Source: Acidovorax radicis (lineage in GTDB: Bacteria > Pseudomonadota > Gammaproteobacteria > Burkholderiales > Burkholderiaceae_C). Taken from it: DNA of 64,000 bases. The position numbers were made by a program, and so were the translations under genes. Below the pieces are notes generated by a model. It had not been told where the DNA came from. It ran no database searches and saw only the letters and a program-made list of their open reading frames with translations. Of the stretch, positions 45,137 to 53,645 are shown in pieces. The stretch is from assembly GCF_020510705.1 (NCBI RefSeq), contig NZ_CP075184.1, positions 1-64,000 on the forward strand. The letters run 5' to 3'. Numbering within the stretch: position 1 is the first letter of the stretch; every line of letters starts with the position of its first letter.

Positions 45137-47299
45137 ATGTCCTCCCCAGAATGGGCCGCCCAGGCCCTGCAGTCGTTTGATGCGGTGGTGTCAGCCACGC
45201 CGGGTTTCCGCAGCCGCCCCGGCCAGCGGCTGATGGCCGAGCAGGTGGCGCGCACCTTCAGCAGCGCCACGCTGGGCAAGGTGGATGAAGAAAGTGGCGA
45301 GGCCGCGCCCACGCGGTCCATCGCCGTCATCCAGGCGGGCACGGGTGTGGGCAAGTCGCTGGCGTACTGCGCGCCGGCCATTGCGCTGGCGCTGTCGCGC
45401 GGCACGCGGGTGCTGATCTCTACCGCCACGGTGGCGCTGCAAGAGCAGCTGGTCAACAAAGACCTGCCCGCGCTGGCCGCGCTGATGCCCCAGCCCTTCA
45501 AGTTTGCGCTGGCCAAGGGGCGCGGGCGCTATGTGTGCAAGCTCAAGCTCGACCGCCTGGCGGGCACGGGCGAGGCCGAGGAAGAGGGCGAAGACGACCT
45601 GTTTGCAGAAGAGGAAGCCGCCGCCCGCGCCAAGCGCCCCCGGCACGAGACCGAGGCGCGCATGCAGTTCTATTCAACGATGGCGCAGACGCTATCGAAA
45701 GGCGCGTGGGATGGCGACCGCGACAGCCTGGACACGCCGCCCGAGCCCGAGGTGTGGAGCCCCGTGGCGGCCGAGGGCGCATCGTGCACCGGCAAGCACT
45801 GTCCGGCCTTCAGCCAATGCACTTATTACGACAAGCGCAAGGAGCTGGTGGGCGCGCAGGTGATTGTGGCCAACCACGATTTGCTGCTGTCATCGCTGGG
45901 CGCCCGTGTGTTGCCCGAGCTGGACAACTGCCTCCTGGTGCTGGACGAAGCCCACCACCTGCCTGCCACCGCGCTCGACCAGTTTGCGTGCAGCATGGAC
46001 CTGTCGCGCATCACCTGGATCGAGCGCCTGTCCAGCCGGGGCCTGCGCATTGGCGCGCTGCTGGAGGTGGAGGAGATTGCCGACATCCCCAAACACTCCG
46101 CCCAACTGCGGCAGACGCTGCAGGACTTGGCGCGCATCGTGATGGAGGTGTATGGCGCGCAGCTCAAAAGCCAGCCCAGCGCCTGGGGCCCGGCGCGTGT
46201 GCGTGTGCCACGGGGTGAGTTGCCTGAACAGCTCATTGCCCCACTCGGGCTGCTGGCCGCGAGTGCCGAGGGCTTTCTCGACGCCCTGCGCGCCATCAGC
46301 AAAGCCCTGCGCGCCGAGATGCGCGACAAGCCCGACGAGGCCAAGCGCCTGTCCACGCTGTACGCGCAGATCGGCATGCTGGCCCCGCGCCTGGAAGAGC
46401 TGCACGCCACCGCACAACTGCTGCTGCAGGATGCACCCGAGGGCGCGGTGCCCGCCGCCAAATGGTTCACGCTGGAGGTGGATGGCGACTTCATTGTGGT
46501 CAAGGCCCACGCCAGCCCCATCCTGCCCGGCACCACGCTGCGCAACCACTTGTGGAGTGCGGTGCGCGGCGCGGTGCTGACATCGGCCACGCTCACCAGC
46601 TGCGGGCACTTCGACTTCTTCTTGCGAGAGGCAGGCCTGCATGGCGATGAAGCCACCACCACGCTGGAGGTGCCCAGCCCCTTCAACTACGCTGCACAAG
46701 GCACGCTGATTGCCGCCGAGACGCGCGCCGACCCCAAGAACGCCGCGCAATTCACGGCCGAGATGGTCGAGGCGCTGCTGCACGACATTGCCCGCGTGGA
46801 GTACGGCGCGCTGGTGCTGTTCACCTCGCGCGAGCAGATGCGCCAGGCCGTGGACGCGCTGCCCACCGCCATGCGCAGCGTGGTGCTGGTGCAAAACGCA
46901 CTGCCGCGCACACAGCTGCTGCGCCGCCACCGTGAGCGGGTGGAAAACGGCGAGCCCTCCGTCATCTTCGGCATGCAGTCGTTTGGCGAGGGGCTGGATT
47001 TGCCGGGGCGGCTGTGCGAATCGGTCTTCATCACCAAGCTACCCTTTGCCCCGCCTGACGACCCGGTGGGCGAGGCCCGCGCCGAGTGGCTGCGCGCCGT
47101 GGGCCGCGACCCCTTCAGCGAGCTGGTGGTGCCTGCCACCGCCATCCGGCTGGCGCAATGGGTGGGCCGCGCGATTCGCACCGAAGAAGACATGGCGCAT
47201 GTGTACTGCTACGACAAGCGCCTGACGCGCACCAGCTACGGCCAGCGGCTGCTCAAAGGGCTGCCGCCGTTTGCACTGGAGCAACGCGCGCCGCTATGA
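45137..47299 (+). CDS. dinG: ATP-dependent DNA helicase DinG-like
   Basis: 720-aa XPD/DinG-family superfamily 2 helicase. Walker A is IQAGTGVGKSLAYCAPA near residue 70. Cysteines for a 4Fe-4S cluster lie in GRYVCKLKL and CTGKHCPAFSQC. The DEAH box is VLDEAHHLP near residue 269, and the C-terminal motif VI is WVGRAIRTEEDMAH. It unwinds DNA and probably R-loops. It is monocistronic with a repeat in its leader. Confidence 0.9.
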   Translation: MSSPEWAAQALQSFDAVVSATPGFRSRPGQRLMAEQVARTFSSATLGKVDEESGEAAPTRSIAVIQAGTGVGKSLAYCAPAIALALSRGTRVLISTATVALQEQLVNKDLPALAALMPQPFKFALAKGRGRYVCKLKLDRLAGTGEAEEEGEDDLFAEEEAAARAKRPRHETEARMQFYSTMAQTLSKGAWDGDRDSLDTPPEPEVWSPVAAEGASCTGKHCPAFSQCTYYDKRKELVGAQVIVANHDLLLSSLGARVLPELDNCLLVLDEAHHLPATALDQFACSMDLSRITWIERLSSRGLRIGALLEVEEIADIPKHSAQLRQTLQDLARIVMEVYGAQLKSQPSAWGPARVRVPRGELPEQLIAPLGLLAASAEGFLDALRAISKALRAEMRDKPDEAKRLSTLYAQIGMLAPRLEELHATAQLLLQDAPEGAVPAAKWFTLEVDGDFIVVKAHASPILPGTTLRNHLWSAVRGAVLTSATLTSCGHFDFFLREAGLHGDEATTTLEVPSPFNYAAQGTLIAAETRADPKNAAQFTAEMVEALLHDIARVEYGALVLFTSREQMRQAVDALPTAMRSVVLVQNALPRTQLLRRHRERVENGEPSVIFGMQSFGEGLDLPGRLCESVFITKLPFAPPDDPVGEARAEWLRAVGRDPFSELVVPATAIRLAQWVGRAIRTEEDMAHVYCYDKRLTRTSYGQRLLKGLPPFALEQRAPL

Positions 47300-47360
47300 C
47301 ATGGCGACACTTCACACGTTCATTTTCAACCCCGCAGAGTCGGCATAGCCATTGAACCCA

Positions 47361-47381
47361 TTCGGGCTAAGCCTGTCGAAG
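47361..47381. repeat. GCTGAGCC/TTCGAAG repeat, single arm
   Basis: TTCGGGCTAAGCCTGTCGAA, related to the inverted pair at 35883-35940. Confidence 0.55.
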
Positions 47382-47438
47382 CGCCGGTTCGTGTTCAAAA
47401 ATACCCACTCAACAACAACCTACAGAGAGGACCTCACC

Positions 47439-47798
47439 ATGCCCCATACCGTCCCTGCCTGCCCCCAATGCGGCTTGGAGAACACCTACCCCGATGGCGC
47501 CAACTACGTGTGCCCCGACTGCGCGTTTGAATGGCCGCAGGCGGCCGATGCAGCCGACACCGATGCCGCAGAAGCCGGCGACGGCATCGTGCGTGATGCG
47601 AATGGCAACCCCCTGGCCGACGGCGACGCCGTGATCCTGGTGAAAGACCTCAAGGTCAAGGGCTCGTCGTCCACGCTCAAGAAGGGCACCAAGATCAAAA
47701 GCATCCGCCTGGTCGATGGCGCCGACGGCCACAACGTGGACTGCAAGACGGACCTGGGCAGCATGCTGCTGAAGTCGGAGTTCTTGAAAAAGGCCTGA
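47439..47798 (+). CDS. phnA: PhnA/YjdM-family zinc-ribbon protein
   Basis: 119 aa. An N-terminal zinc ribbon ([21 protein letters not shown], Cys pairs near residues 8-11 and 26-29) is followed by a variable acidic linker. The PhnA domain then reads [20 protein letters not shown]. The family is named for an alkylphosphonate locus, but no catalytic role is established for it here. ATG 47439 follows an AGAGAGGA ribosome site. Confidence 0.88.
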   Translation: MPHTVPACPQCGLENTYPDGANYVCPDCAFEWPQAADAADTDAAEAGDGIVRDANGNPLADGDAVILVKDLKVKGSSSTLKKGTKIKSIRLVDGADGHNVDCKTDLGSMLLKSEFLKKA

Positions 47799-47887
47799 CA
47801 GGGGAGGGCGGCGCCCCCATGTCAGACAACGGCCCACAGGCATCGGCGCTCCCCGCCGACGCTCAGGCCTTGCGGTGGTGTCTAGAG

Positions 47888-47921
47888 TCAATCGGTTGCA
47901 GTGTTCGCACTGACCGATTGA
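47888..47921. promoter_or_regulatory. Long hairpin before the pyridoxamine-oxidase-like gene
   Basis: TCAATCGGT (47888-47896) pairs with ACCGATTGA (47913-47921), and inside it CAGTG (47899-47903) pairs with CACTG (47908-47912) around a TTCG loop. It ends 24 bp before the next start and has no T-run, so it is either a regulatory site or a very stable mRNA stem. Confidence 0.5.
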
Positions 47922-47945
47922 TTCCCACCACCTGCTGGAGGCCCC

Positions 47946-48449
47946 ATGCACCCCAACTCCCCCGCCCACGACACCTTGTGGAAGCTCATCAAGGACATTC
48001 GTTTCGGGATGCTCACGCACCGCACCGCCACAGGCATATTGCACGCGCACCCGCTGACCACCCAGAACAAAAATCTGGACACCAAGGCCGAGCTCTATTT
48101 CTTCATCTCGCAAAAAGGCGAGCTGTATGAACGGCTGCTGACCGATGGGGAAGTGAATGTGTCGTACGCCGACCCCGATGAGGACAGCTATGTCTCGTTG
48201 TCAGGCCAGGCCCGGTTTGTGGATGACCCGGCTCAAAAAGAAGCGCTGTGGACGCCCATGGCTGAGGCCTGGTTTCCCGGTGGGGTGAGCGACCCGGACC
48301 TGGCATTGCTGGCCGTGCGTATTCGGCACGCCGAATATTGGGATGTGGACGAAAGCAAGATGGTGCAGCTCTACAAAATGGCCAAAGCCGCCATCACGGG
48401 TGAGCAGCCGCGCGACCTGGGCGAACACAAAGAGCTGACCTTGAATTAA
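47946..48449 (+). CDS. Pyridoxamine 5'-phosphate oxidase-like general stress protein
   Basis: 167 aa, FMN split-barrel of the general-stress PNPOx group. Family motifs include FGMLTHRTATGILHAHPLTT, ELYFFISQKGELYERLL and VNVSYADPDEDSYVSLSGQA. Such proteins bind FMN or a related cofactor; the reaction is unknown. GGAGG lies 6 bp before ATG 47946. Confidence 0.85.
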   Translation: MHPNSPAHDTLWKLIKDIRFGMLTHRTATGILHAHPLTTQNKNLDTKAELYFFISQKGELYERLLTDGEVNVSYADPDEDSYVSLSGQARFVDDPAQKEALWTPMAEAWFPGGVSDPDLALLAVRIRHAEYWDVDESKMVQLYKMAKAAITGEQPRDLGEHKELTLN

Positions 48450-48548
48450 GCGGCTGGGGCGGGCTCAGCCTGCCCCAAGGTGGGGCGTCGGCTGGGCTTT
48501 GCTAACGCCACGGGCGCAACAAAGAGTGGTTCATCGAAGATGTATGAG

Positions 48549-48604
48549 CCAAATGGCCTCTAGCGCTTATGGTAAAAGCGCAAACAGCTACATATTTAAT
48601 AGCA
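48549..48604. repeat. AGCGCTTAT-type intergenic repeat, copy 6
   Basis: TAGCGCTTATGGTAAAAGCG then CAAACAGCTAC. Confidence 0.75.
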
Positions 48605-48618
48605 TTTTCTCCCGCCAC

Positions 48619-48641
48619 AGGAGCCTACGGGCTCCTTTTCT
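48619..48641 (+). terminator. Intrinsic terminator
   Basis: AGGAGCC (48619-48625), TACG loop, GGCTCCT (48630-48636), then a short T-run. It insulates the following regulator gene. Confidence 0.75.
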
Positions 48642-48673
48642 TTGGCCACTGGTCTTGAAAACCTGCCAAGCAG

Positions 48674-48709
48674 CATCCAATTGCCATCCATGCGCCATCC
48701 ATATGGATG
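48674..48709. promoter_or_regulatory. Triplicate CATCCA operator ahead of the RHH gene
   Basis: CATCCA occurs at 48674, 48685 and 48696, exactly 11 bp (one helical turn) apart. The last copy is part of the palindrome CATCCATATGGATG (48696-48709), which ends 18 bp before the start codon. Helically phased half-sites are typical of ribbon-helix-helix repressors. Confidence 0.6.
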
Positions 48710-48727
48710 TCTTATGGAGTTTTATTG

Positions 48728-49153
48728 ATGAGCAATATCGTTCCCATCACCCCGCCGCGCGGCAAGGTGCCCGAGTCCGAGAAGGTCACCATCAACCTCG
48801 GTTTTGTGGACCTGGGCCACATTGACCTGCTGGTGTCCGAAGGCTTTTACGCCAACCGCACCGACTTCATCCGCACCGCCATCCGCAACCAGCTGACGGC
48901 CCAGAACGACGCCGTGCGCCAGGTGGTGGCCCGCAAGATGCTTGTGCTGGGGCTGCAGCGTTTTGGCCGGGCCGAGCTGGAGGCCGTGCAGGCGGCTGGC
49001 CAGGCACTGGAGATCCGCGTGCTGGGCCTGGCCAGCATCGACGACGACGTGCCGCCCGCACTGGCGCAGGCCACGATCGCCTCGGTGACGGTACTGGGCG
49101 CATTCCATGCCAGCGCAGCGGTCAAAGCCGCACTGGCCGGGCGCATGGGCTGA
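48728..49153 (+). CDS. CopG/ribbon-helix-helix regulator
   Basis: 141 aa. Residues about 20-55 (VTINLGFVDLGHIDLLVSEG, then YANRTDFIRTAIRNQL) form a typical RHH domain with a beta strand followed by two helices. The C-terminal ~80 residues are an unassigned sensory or oligomerisation region. It lies 78 bp upstream of the depolymerase-like gene, is probably cotranscribed with it, and likely autoregulates through the CATCCA sites. Confidence 0.8.
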   Translation: MSNIVPITPPRGKVPESEKVTINLGFVDLGHIDLLVSEGFYANRTDFIRTAIRNQLTAQNDAVRQVVARKMLVLGLQRFGRAELEAVQAAGQALEIRVLGLASIDDDVPPALAQATIASVTVLGAFHASAAVKAALAGRMG

Positions 49154-49231
49154 GCCCCTGCGCCGAGACAACGCACGGACACGGACCGCAGCGCGCCGCC
49201 TAGCGCGCGCACCCACCACGAAGGAGTCCCC

Positions 49232-50515
49232 ATGGACTGGAATACCGACCTCAAGCGCCTGATGGGTGAAGCCACCCACCTGGTGCGCAGCGGCCAACTG
49301 GCCGATGCCACGCGCGCCATACAGCAGGCGCTGGGCGGGGCCGCGGCGCGCCACGGCGGCCCCCCGACACCCGCCCGCGCGGACGTCACACCCCCGTCTC
49401 ACACACCCCAGCCACACATGGCAGAGGCCCCTCTCTGGCGAAGAGCCGGCACGCCGCAAGAGGTGGCGGACGCCGTGGTCATCGACCGCAGCAGCCGTGC
49501 GCCCCAGGCGGAGGACGAAGCCCGGGCCTACGCCGCACCCCGCCCCGCTGCCAACCACAACCCACTGGCCGAACCGCCCGGCAGCTTCACGCGGGTGGCG
49601 TTCACCCACACCGCCACGCGGCACCAGACGCACCACTACCACCTGTATGTGCCCCCGGGTGCCACGGCAGGTAGCCCCATGCCCCTGGTGCTGATGCTGC
49701 ACGGCTGCACCCAAGACCCCGTGGACTTTGCCACCGGCACCGGCATGAACGCGGCGGCCACGCCTGCCAACGCGCTGGTGCTGTACCCCGAGCAGCCCCA
49801 CAGCGCCAACCCCAACGGCTGCTGGAACTGGTTTCGCCCTGGCGACCAACACCGTGGCAGCGGCGAGCCCGCACTGCTGGTCGCCATGCTGCACGACGTG
49901 GTGGCACGCCACTCGGTGGATGCACAACGCGTGTACGTGGCCGGCCTGTCGGCCGGTGGCGCCATGGCCGCACTGCTGGGCCGCGAATACCCCGACCTGT
50001 TTGCCGCCGTGGGCGTGCACTCGGGCTTGCAGGCGGGTGCAGCGCACAACGTGATGGGCGCGCTGTCGGCCATGAAAAACGGGGCCAAGCCCAGCGCCGC
50101 AGAACATCACACAGCCCACCGCCCAGCCAACGTGCCAGCCCTGCCCCCACCACCGATCATCGTGTTCCATGGCGATGCCGACACCACCGTGCATGCGCAC
50201 AATGGAGAGCAACTGATCGAGGCCACACTGGCCGCCCTGGCCGCTGCTGCAGGCGGCGCGCGTGAGACGGTAGAGGCCGTGCACACCGGCCAGTCCCCTG
50301 GCGGCAAAGGCTACACATGCACCGTGTATTCGACGGCCGCTGGCGCGTCGCCCGCCAACGCGCCACACGAACAGGTGGTGGCAGAACATTGGGTGCTGCA
50401 CGGTGCGGGCCACGCCTGGGCCGGCGGGCATGCGGACGGCAGCCATACCGACCCAGGCGGTGTGGGCGCCACGCACGCCATGCTGCAGTTTTTTCTGGCG
50501 CAACGCCGCAGTTGA
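49232..50515 (+). CDS. PHB depolymerase-family esterase
   Basis: 427 aa, alpha/beta hydrolase of the short-chain PHA depolymerase/LpqC esterase group. The oxyanion region is LVLMLHGCTQDPVDFATGTG; the nucleophile is Ser240 in the lipase box GLSAGGAMA. Cys/Trp-rich NPNGCWNWF and a late HGAGHAWAGG with the catalytic His are present. An N-terminal 130 residues is low complexity and no secretion signal is evident, so an intracellular role in PHB or ester turnover is plausible. Confidence 0.87.
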   Translation: MDWNTDLKRLMGEATHLVRSGQLADATRAIQQALGGAAARHGGPPTPARADVTPPSHTPQPHMAEAPLWRRAGTPQEVADAVVIDRSSRAPQAEDEARAYAAPRPAANHNPLAEPPGSFTRVAFTHTATRHQTHHYHLYVPPGATAGSPMPLVLMLHGCTQDPVDFATGTGMNAAATPANALVLYPEQPHSANPNGCWNWFRPGDQHRGSGEPALLVAMLHDVVARHSVDAQRVYVAGLSAGGAMAALLGREYPDLFAAVGVHSGLQAGAAHNVMGALSAMKNGAKPSAAEHHTAHRPANVPALPPPPIIVFHGDADTTVHAHNGEQLIEATLAALAAAAGGARETVEAVHTGQSPGGKGYTCTVYSTAAGASPANAPHEQVVAEHWVLHGAGHAWAGGHADGSHTDPGGVGATHAMLQFFLAQRRS

Positions 50516-50652
50516 CACACGGGGCAGGACCAACACCCACTTCAACGCCCCCGGCAAACCGGACCCTCGGCGGATCAACCCGCTCCAGCTGACGCGCCCA
50601 TGAGACCGTGCGGTGCGCCCAAACACCGCACAGTCGCTTCCCGGTGCCTCGC

Positions 50653-51129
50653 TTACGCGTACTCCAACGGCAAGGCAGTGGTGTACTTGATTTGCTCCAT
50701 GGCAAAGCTGGAGCTCACGTCCGACAGCTCGATCTCGCGAATCAACCGCTGGTACACCGCGTCGTAGCCCTTGATGTCGGGGACCACCACGCGCAACAGG
50801 TAATCCACGTCACCGCTCATGCGATAGAACTCGACGATCTGCGGGATCGCCGTAACCACCGCAGTGAAGCGCCGGACCCATTGCTCGTTGTGCTGGCTGG
50901 TACGGATGGACACGAACACCGTCACCCCCACGTTGAGCTTGGCGGGGTCCAGCAGGGCCACGCGCTGGCGGATATAGCCCTCGCGCTCCAGCCGTTGAAT
51001 GCGCCGCCAACAGGGCGTGGCCGAGAGGTTGACATGTTCGCTCACCTCTTGCAACGACGCGCTGGCATTGGCCTGCAGCAACGCCAGGATGGCTTTATCG
51101 ATCTTGTCGATGGAAGCGGTGGATTCCAT
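50653..51129 (-). CDS. Lrp/AsnC-family transcriptional regulator
   Basis: 158 aa. The N-terminal HTH (DKIDKAILALLQANASASLQ, then WRRIQRLEREGYIRQRVALL) and C-terminal RAM domain are both complete. It is divergent from the PLP-enzyme gene at 51228, the usual Lrp/AsnC layout. An 18-bp palindrome lies just upstream of its start. The likely effector is an amino acid or sulfur amino acid. Confidence 0.9.
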   Translation of the reverse strand: MESTASIDKIDKAILALLQANASASLQEVSEHVNLSATPCWRRIQRLEREGYIRQRVALLDPAKLNVGVTVFVSIRTSQHNEQWVRRFTAVVTAIPQIVEFYRMSGDVDYLLRVVVPDIKGYDAVYQRLIREIELSDVSSSFAMEQIKYTTALPLEYA

Positions 51130-51148
51130 GCATCACCTTTGAAAGGGA

Positions 51149-51166
51149 AAAGTTTTCTAAAACTTT
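51149..51166. promoter_or_regulatory. Palindromic candidate Lrp operator
   Basis: AAAGTTTTCTAAAACTTT is an 18-bp perfect inverted repeat with a 2-bp centre, 20 bp from the lrp start and in an AT-rich divergent region. Confidence 0.65.
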
Positions 51167-51227
51167 AACAAAACATAGCCTATTTTGGTAATTATTGCGC
51201 ATGCCACGTGCCTAGACTGCAGTGCAT

Positions 51228-52427
51228 ATGACAGCAGAAACCGCCATGGCACTCCCCCACACTTTCGACTGCGACACCCATCTGGTCCACGCGGGCCGCG
51301 ACCCTTCCAGCCATGCCGGCATGGTCAACACCCCCGCGTTTCGGGGCTCCACCATCATCTCGAAGTCGCTCAACGAATGGGAGTCACGCAAGCTGCCGGG
51401 CAACCCCTACGCCTCGTACGGCCGCTTTGGCACCCCCACCACGCGTGCGCTGGAAACCGCAGTCGCCGCCCTGGAAGGTGGGCACAACGCGCTGGTGTTC
51501 CCCTCGGGGCTGGCCGCCATCACCCACAGCTTGCTGGCACTGCTGCGCGCAGGCGACCACGCACTGTTCCCCGACAGCATCTACGGGCCCACGCGCAGTT
51601 TTGCGCTGGGCGTTCTGCAGCGCATGGGCGTACAGGTGGAGTTCTACGACCCATGCGCCGGGGCGGGCATTGCCACGCAACTGCAGCCCCACACCCGGGT
51701 GGTGTTCGTCGAGTCCCCGGGATCGGCCACTTTTGAGGTGCAGGACGTTCCCGCCATTGCGCTGGCAGCCCACCGCGTGGGCGCCTTCGTTGTCATGGAC
51801 AACACCTGGGCCAGCCCCTTGTTCTTCAAACCGTTTGAGCACGGGGTGGACCTGTCCATCCAGGCTGCCACCAAGTACATCGTGGGCCACTCCGACGCAC
51901 TGCTGGGCGTGGCCACCGCCAACGAGCGTACGTGGCGACTGCTGCAACAGGCCACCCATGACTTCGGCCAGACGGCGGGGCCCGACGACATTTACCTGGC
52001 CCTGCGGGGCCTGCGCAGCCTGTCTGTGCGGCTGCACCGGCACTGGGAGAACGGTGTGCTGTTGGCAGAGAGCATGGCGCGCCACCCCATGGTGGAGCGC
52101 GTGCTGCACCCCGCACTGCCCGGTGACCCGGGGCATGCGCTGTGGCGGCGCGACTTTCGGGGTGCCAGCGGGCTCTTTGCCGTGGCGCTTCGCCCCGTGC
52201 CCCGCGCCGCGCTGGAGGCGTTTTTCGACCATTTGGAGCTCTTTGGCATTGGCCTGTCCTGGGGGGGCTATGAGAGCCTGTGCCTGCCCATGGACACGCC
52301 GACGCGCACGGTGCGCCCGTGGACACACACGGGGCCGTTGCTGCGCATCCACGCCGGGCTGGAGTCCTGCAACGACTTGGTGCATGACATGCAAGCTGCG
52401 CTCAACCGGCTGCAGCACGTGGCGTGA
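51228..52427 (+). CDS. metC: Cys/Met-metabolism PLP-dependent enzyme (cystathionine beta-lyase-like)
   Basis: 399 aa, gamma-family PLP enzyme. Landmarks are YGRFGTPTTRALE near residue 65, FPSGLAAITHSLLAL, MDNTWASPLFFKP, the PLP lysine in ATKYIVGHSDALLG (Lys216), and SWGGYESL. Most similar in form to cystathionine beta-lyase (cystathionine to homocysteine, pyruvate, ammonia), but lyase, gamma-lyase or synthase cannot be separated by eye. ATG 51228 is chosen; ATG 51246 is also possible. Probably controlled by the divergent Lrp protein. Confidence 0.82.
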   Translation: MTAETAMALPHTFDCDTHLVHAGRDPSSHAGMVNTPAFRGSTIISKSLNEWESRKLPGNPYASYGRFGTPTTRALETAVAALEGGHNALVFPSGLAAITHSLLALLRAGDHALFPDSIYGPTRSFALGVLQRMGVQVEFYDPCAGAGIATQLQPHTRVVFVESPGSATFEVQDVPAIALAAHRVGAFVVMDNTWASPLFFKPFEHGVDLSIQAATKYIVGHSDALLGVATANERTWRLLQQATHDFGQTAGPDDIYLALRGLRSLSVRLHRHWENGVLLAESMARHPMVERVLHPALPGDPGHALWRRDFRGASGLFAVALRPVPRAALEAFFDHLELFGIGLSWGGYESLCLPMDTPTRTVRPWTHTGPLLRIHAGLESCNDLVHDMQAALNRLQHVA

Positions 52428-52605
52428 AGCCCCGCGCCAATTCCTGCCATGGCGCAGCCCTTCATTTCTTGCTCTCGCAAAATTATTCTTTCGAATGAGC
52501 TAATAGGAAAAGAATTGCTAAATTTCATGGGTTTTGCACCAACATTGCACTCTTTGGCACAGCGTTTGCGTTGATGGCTCGCATTTAACCCACTGAAGGA
52601 TTTTC

Positions 52606-53610
52606 ATGTTGCACCCCTCCAAGACACGCCCCCTGATCGCATCTTTGTGGATGGCCGCAGGACTGGCGCTCAGCACCACGGCGGCGCAAGCCGAGGGCGA
52701 TTGGCCTGCGAAGCCCATCACCCTCATCATGACCTTCCCGGCCGGTTCGGGGGTGGACGTGGTGGGCCGCTCCATCCAGGAGCCCCTGGGCAAGCTGCTG
52801 GGCCAGCCGGTCATCATCGACTACAAGACGGGCGCCGCAGGCAACATTGCCAGCGAGTTCGTGGCACGCGCCAAGCCCGACGGCTACACCTTGGTCTTTG
52901 GCACCGCAGCCACCCACGGCAGCAACGCAGCGCTGTACAAGAAATTGCCGTTTGACGTGGAAAACGATTTTGTGCCCGTGGCCCCGGTGCTGGATGTGTC
53001 GAACGTGCTGATGGTCAACCCTGACGTGGTGCAGGCCAAGACCCTCAAGGAATTCGTCGAGCTCATCAAGGCCAACCCCGGAAAATACAACTACGCCTCC
53101 ACCGGCAACGGCACGGGCACGCACATGGCGTTTGCCGAGTTCAACGCACGCCTGGGCCTGAACATGGTGCATGTGCCCTACAAGGGCGGGCCCGAGGCGC
53201 TGACCTCGGTGGTGCGCGGCGAAACCTGCTGCATCATGAACCAGGTGCAAACCGCGCTGCCCCAGTACAAGGCGGGCAAGGTGCGCCTGCTGGGCGTGAC
53301 CACCGCCAAGCCCGTGGCCGCCGTTTCTGAAGTGCCCACCATCGCCTCCAGTGGCGTGGCCGGTACACAAGGCTTTGACAGCTCGATCTGGTTTGGGGTG
53401 TTCGCCCCCCATGGCACAGACGCAGCCATTGTGGCCAAGCTCAACAGCGCCATCGCCACCGTGGTGCAACAGCCCGAAGTGCGCGCCAAGTTCGAGGCCA
53501 TGGGCAACAGCATCCGGGTGGAATCGCCCGCGCAGTTCAAGAAGACCGTGCACGACAACCGCGTCAAGTGGGCCGAGGTCGTGAAGGCTGCGGGCATCGA
53601 GCTGAACTGA
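52606..53610 (+). CDS. Bug/TctC-type tripartite tricarboxylate receptor
   Basis: 334 aa. A signal peptide (PLIASLWMAAGLALSTTAA, cleavage near AQA-EG) is followed by the Bug-receptor fold. Typical motifs are WPAKPITLIMTFPAGSGVDV, IIDYKTGAAGNIASEFVA, KPDGYTLVFGTAATHG and MVHVPYKGG. It is a periplasmic solute-binding protein for a carboxylate-like ligand. No TctA/TctB membrane genes are adjacent, as is common in this family. It lies 35 bp upstream of the flavoprotein and likely shares its transcript. Confidence 0.9.
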   Translation: MLHPSKTRPLIASLWMAAGLALSTTAAQAEGDWPAKPITLIMTFPAGSGVDVVGRSIQEPLGKLLGQPVIIDYKTGAAGNIASEFVARAKPDGYTLVFGTAATHGSNAALYKKLPFDVENDFVPVAPVLDVSNVLMVNPDVVQAKTLKEFVELIKANPGKYNYASTGNGTGTHMAFAEFNARLGLNMVHVPYKGGPEALTSVVRGETCCIMNQVQTALPQYKAGKVRLLGVTTAKPVAAVSEVPTIASSGVAGTQGFDSSIWFGVFAPHGTDAAIVAKLNSAIATVVQQPEVRAKFEAMGNSIRVESPAQFKKTVHDNRVKWAEVVKAAGIELN

Positions 53611-53645
53611 CCTTCCTTTTTTTCTATCCCCCTCTGCCAAGCACC

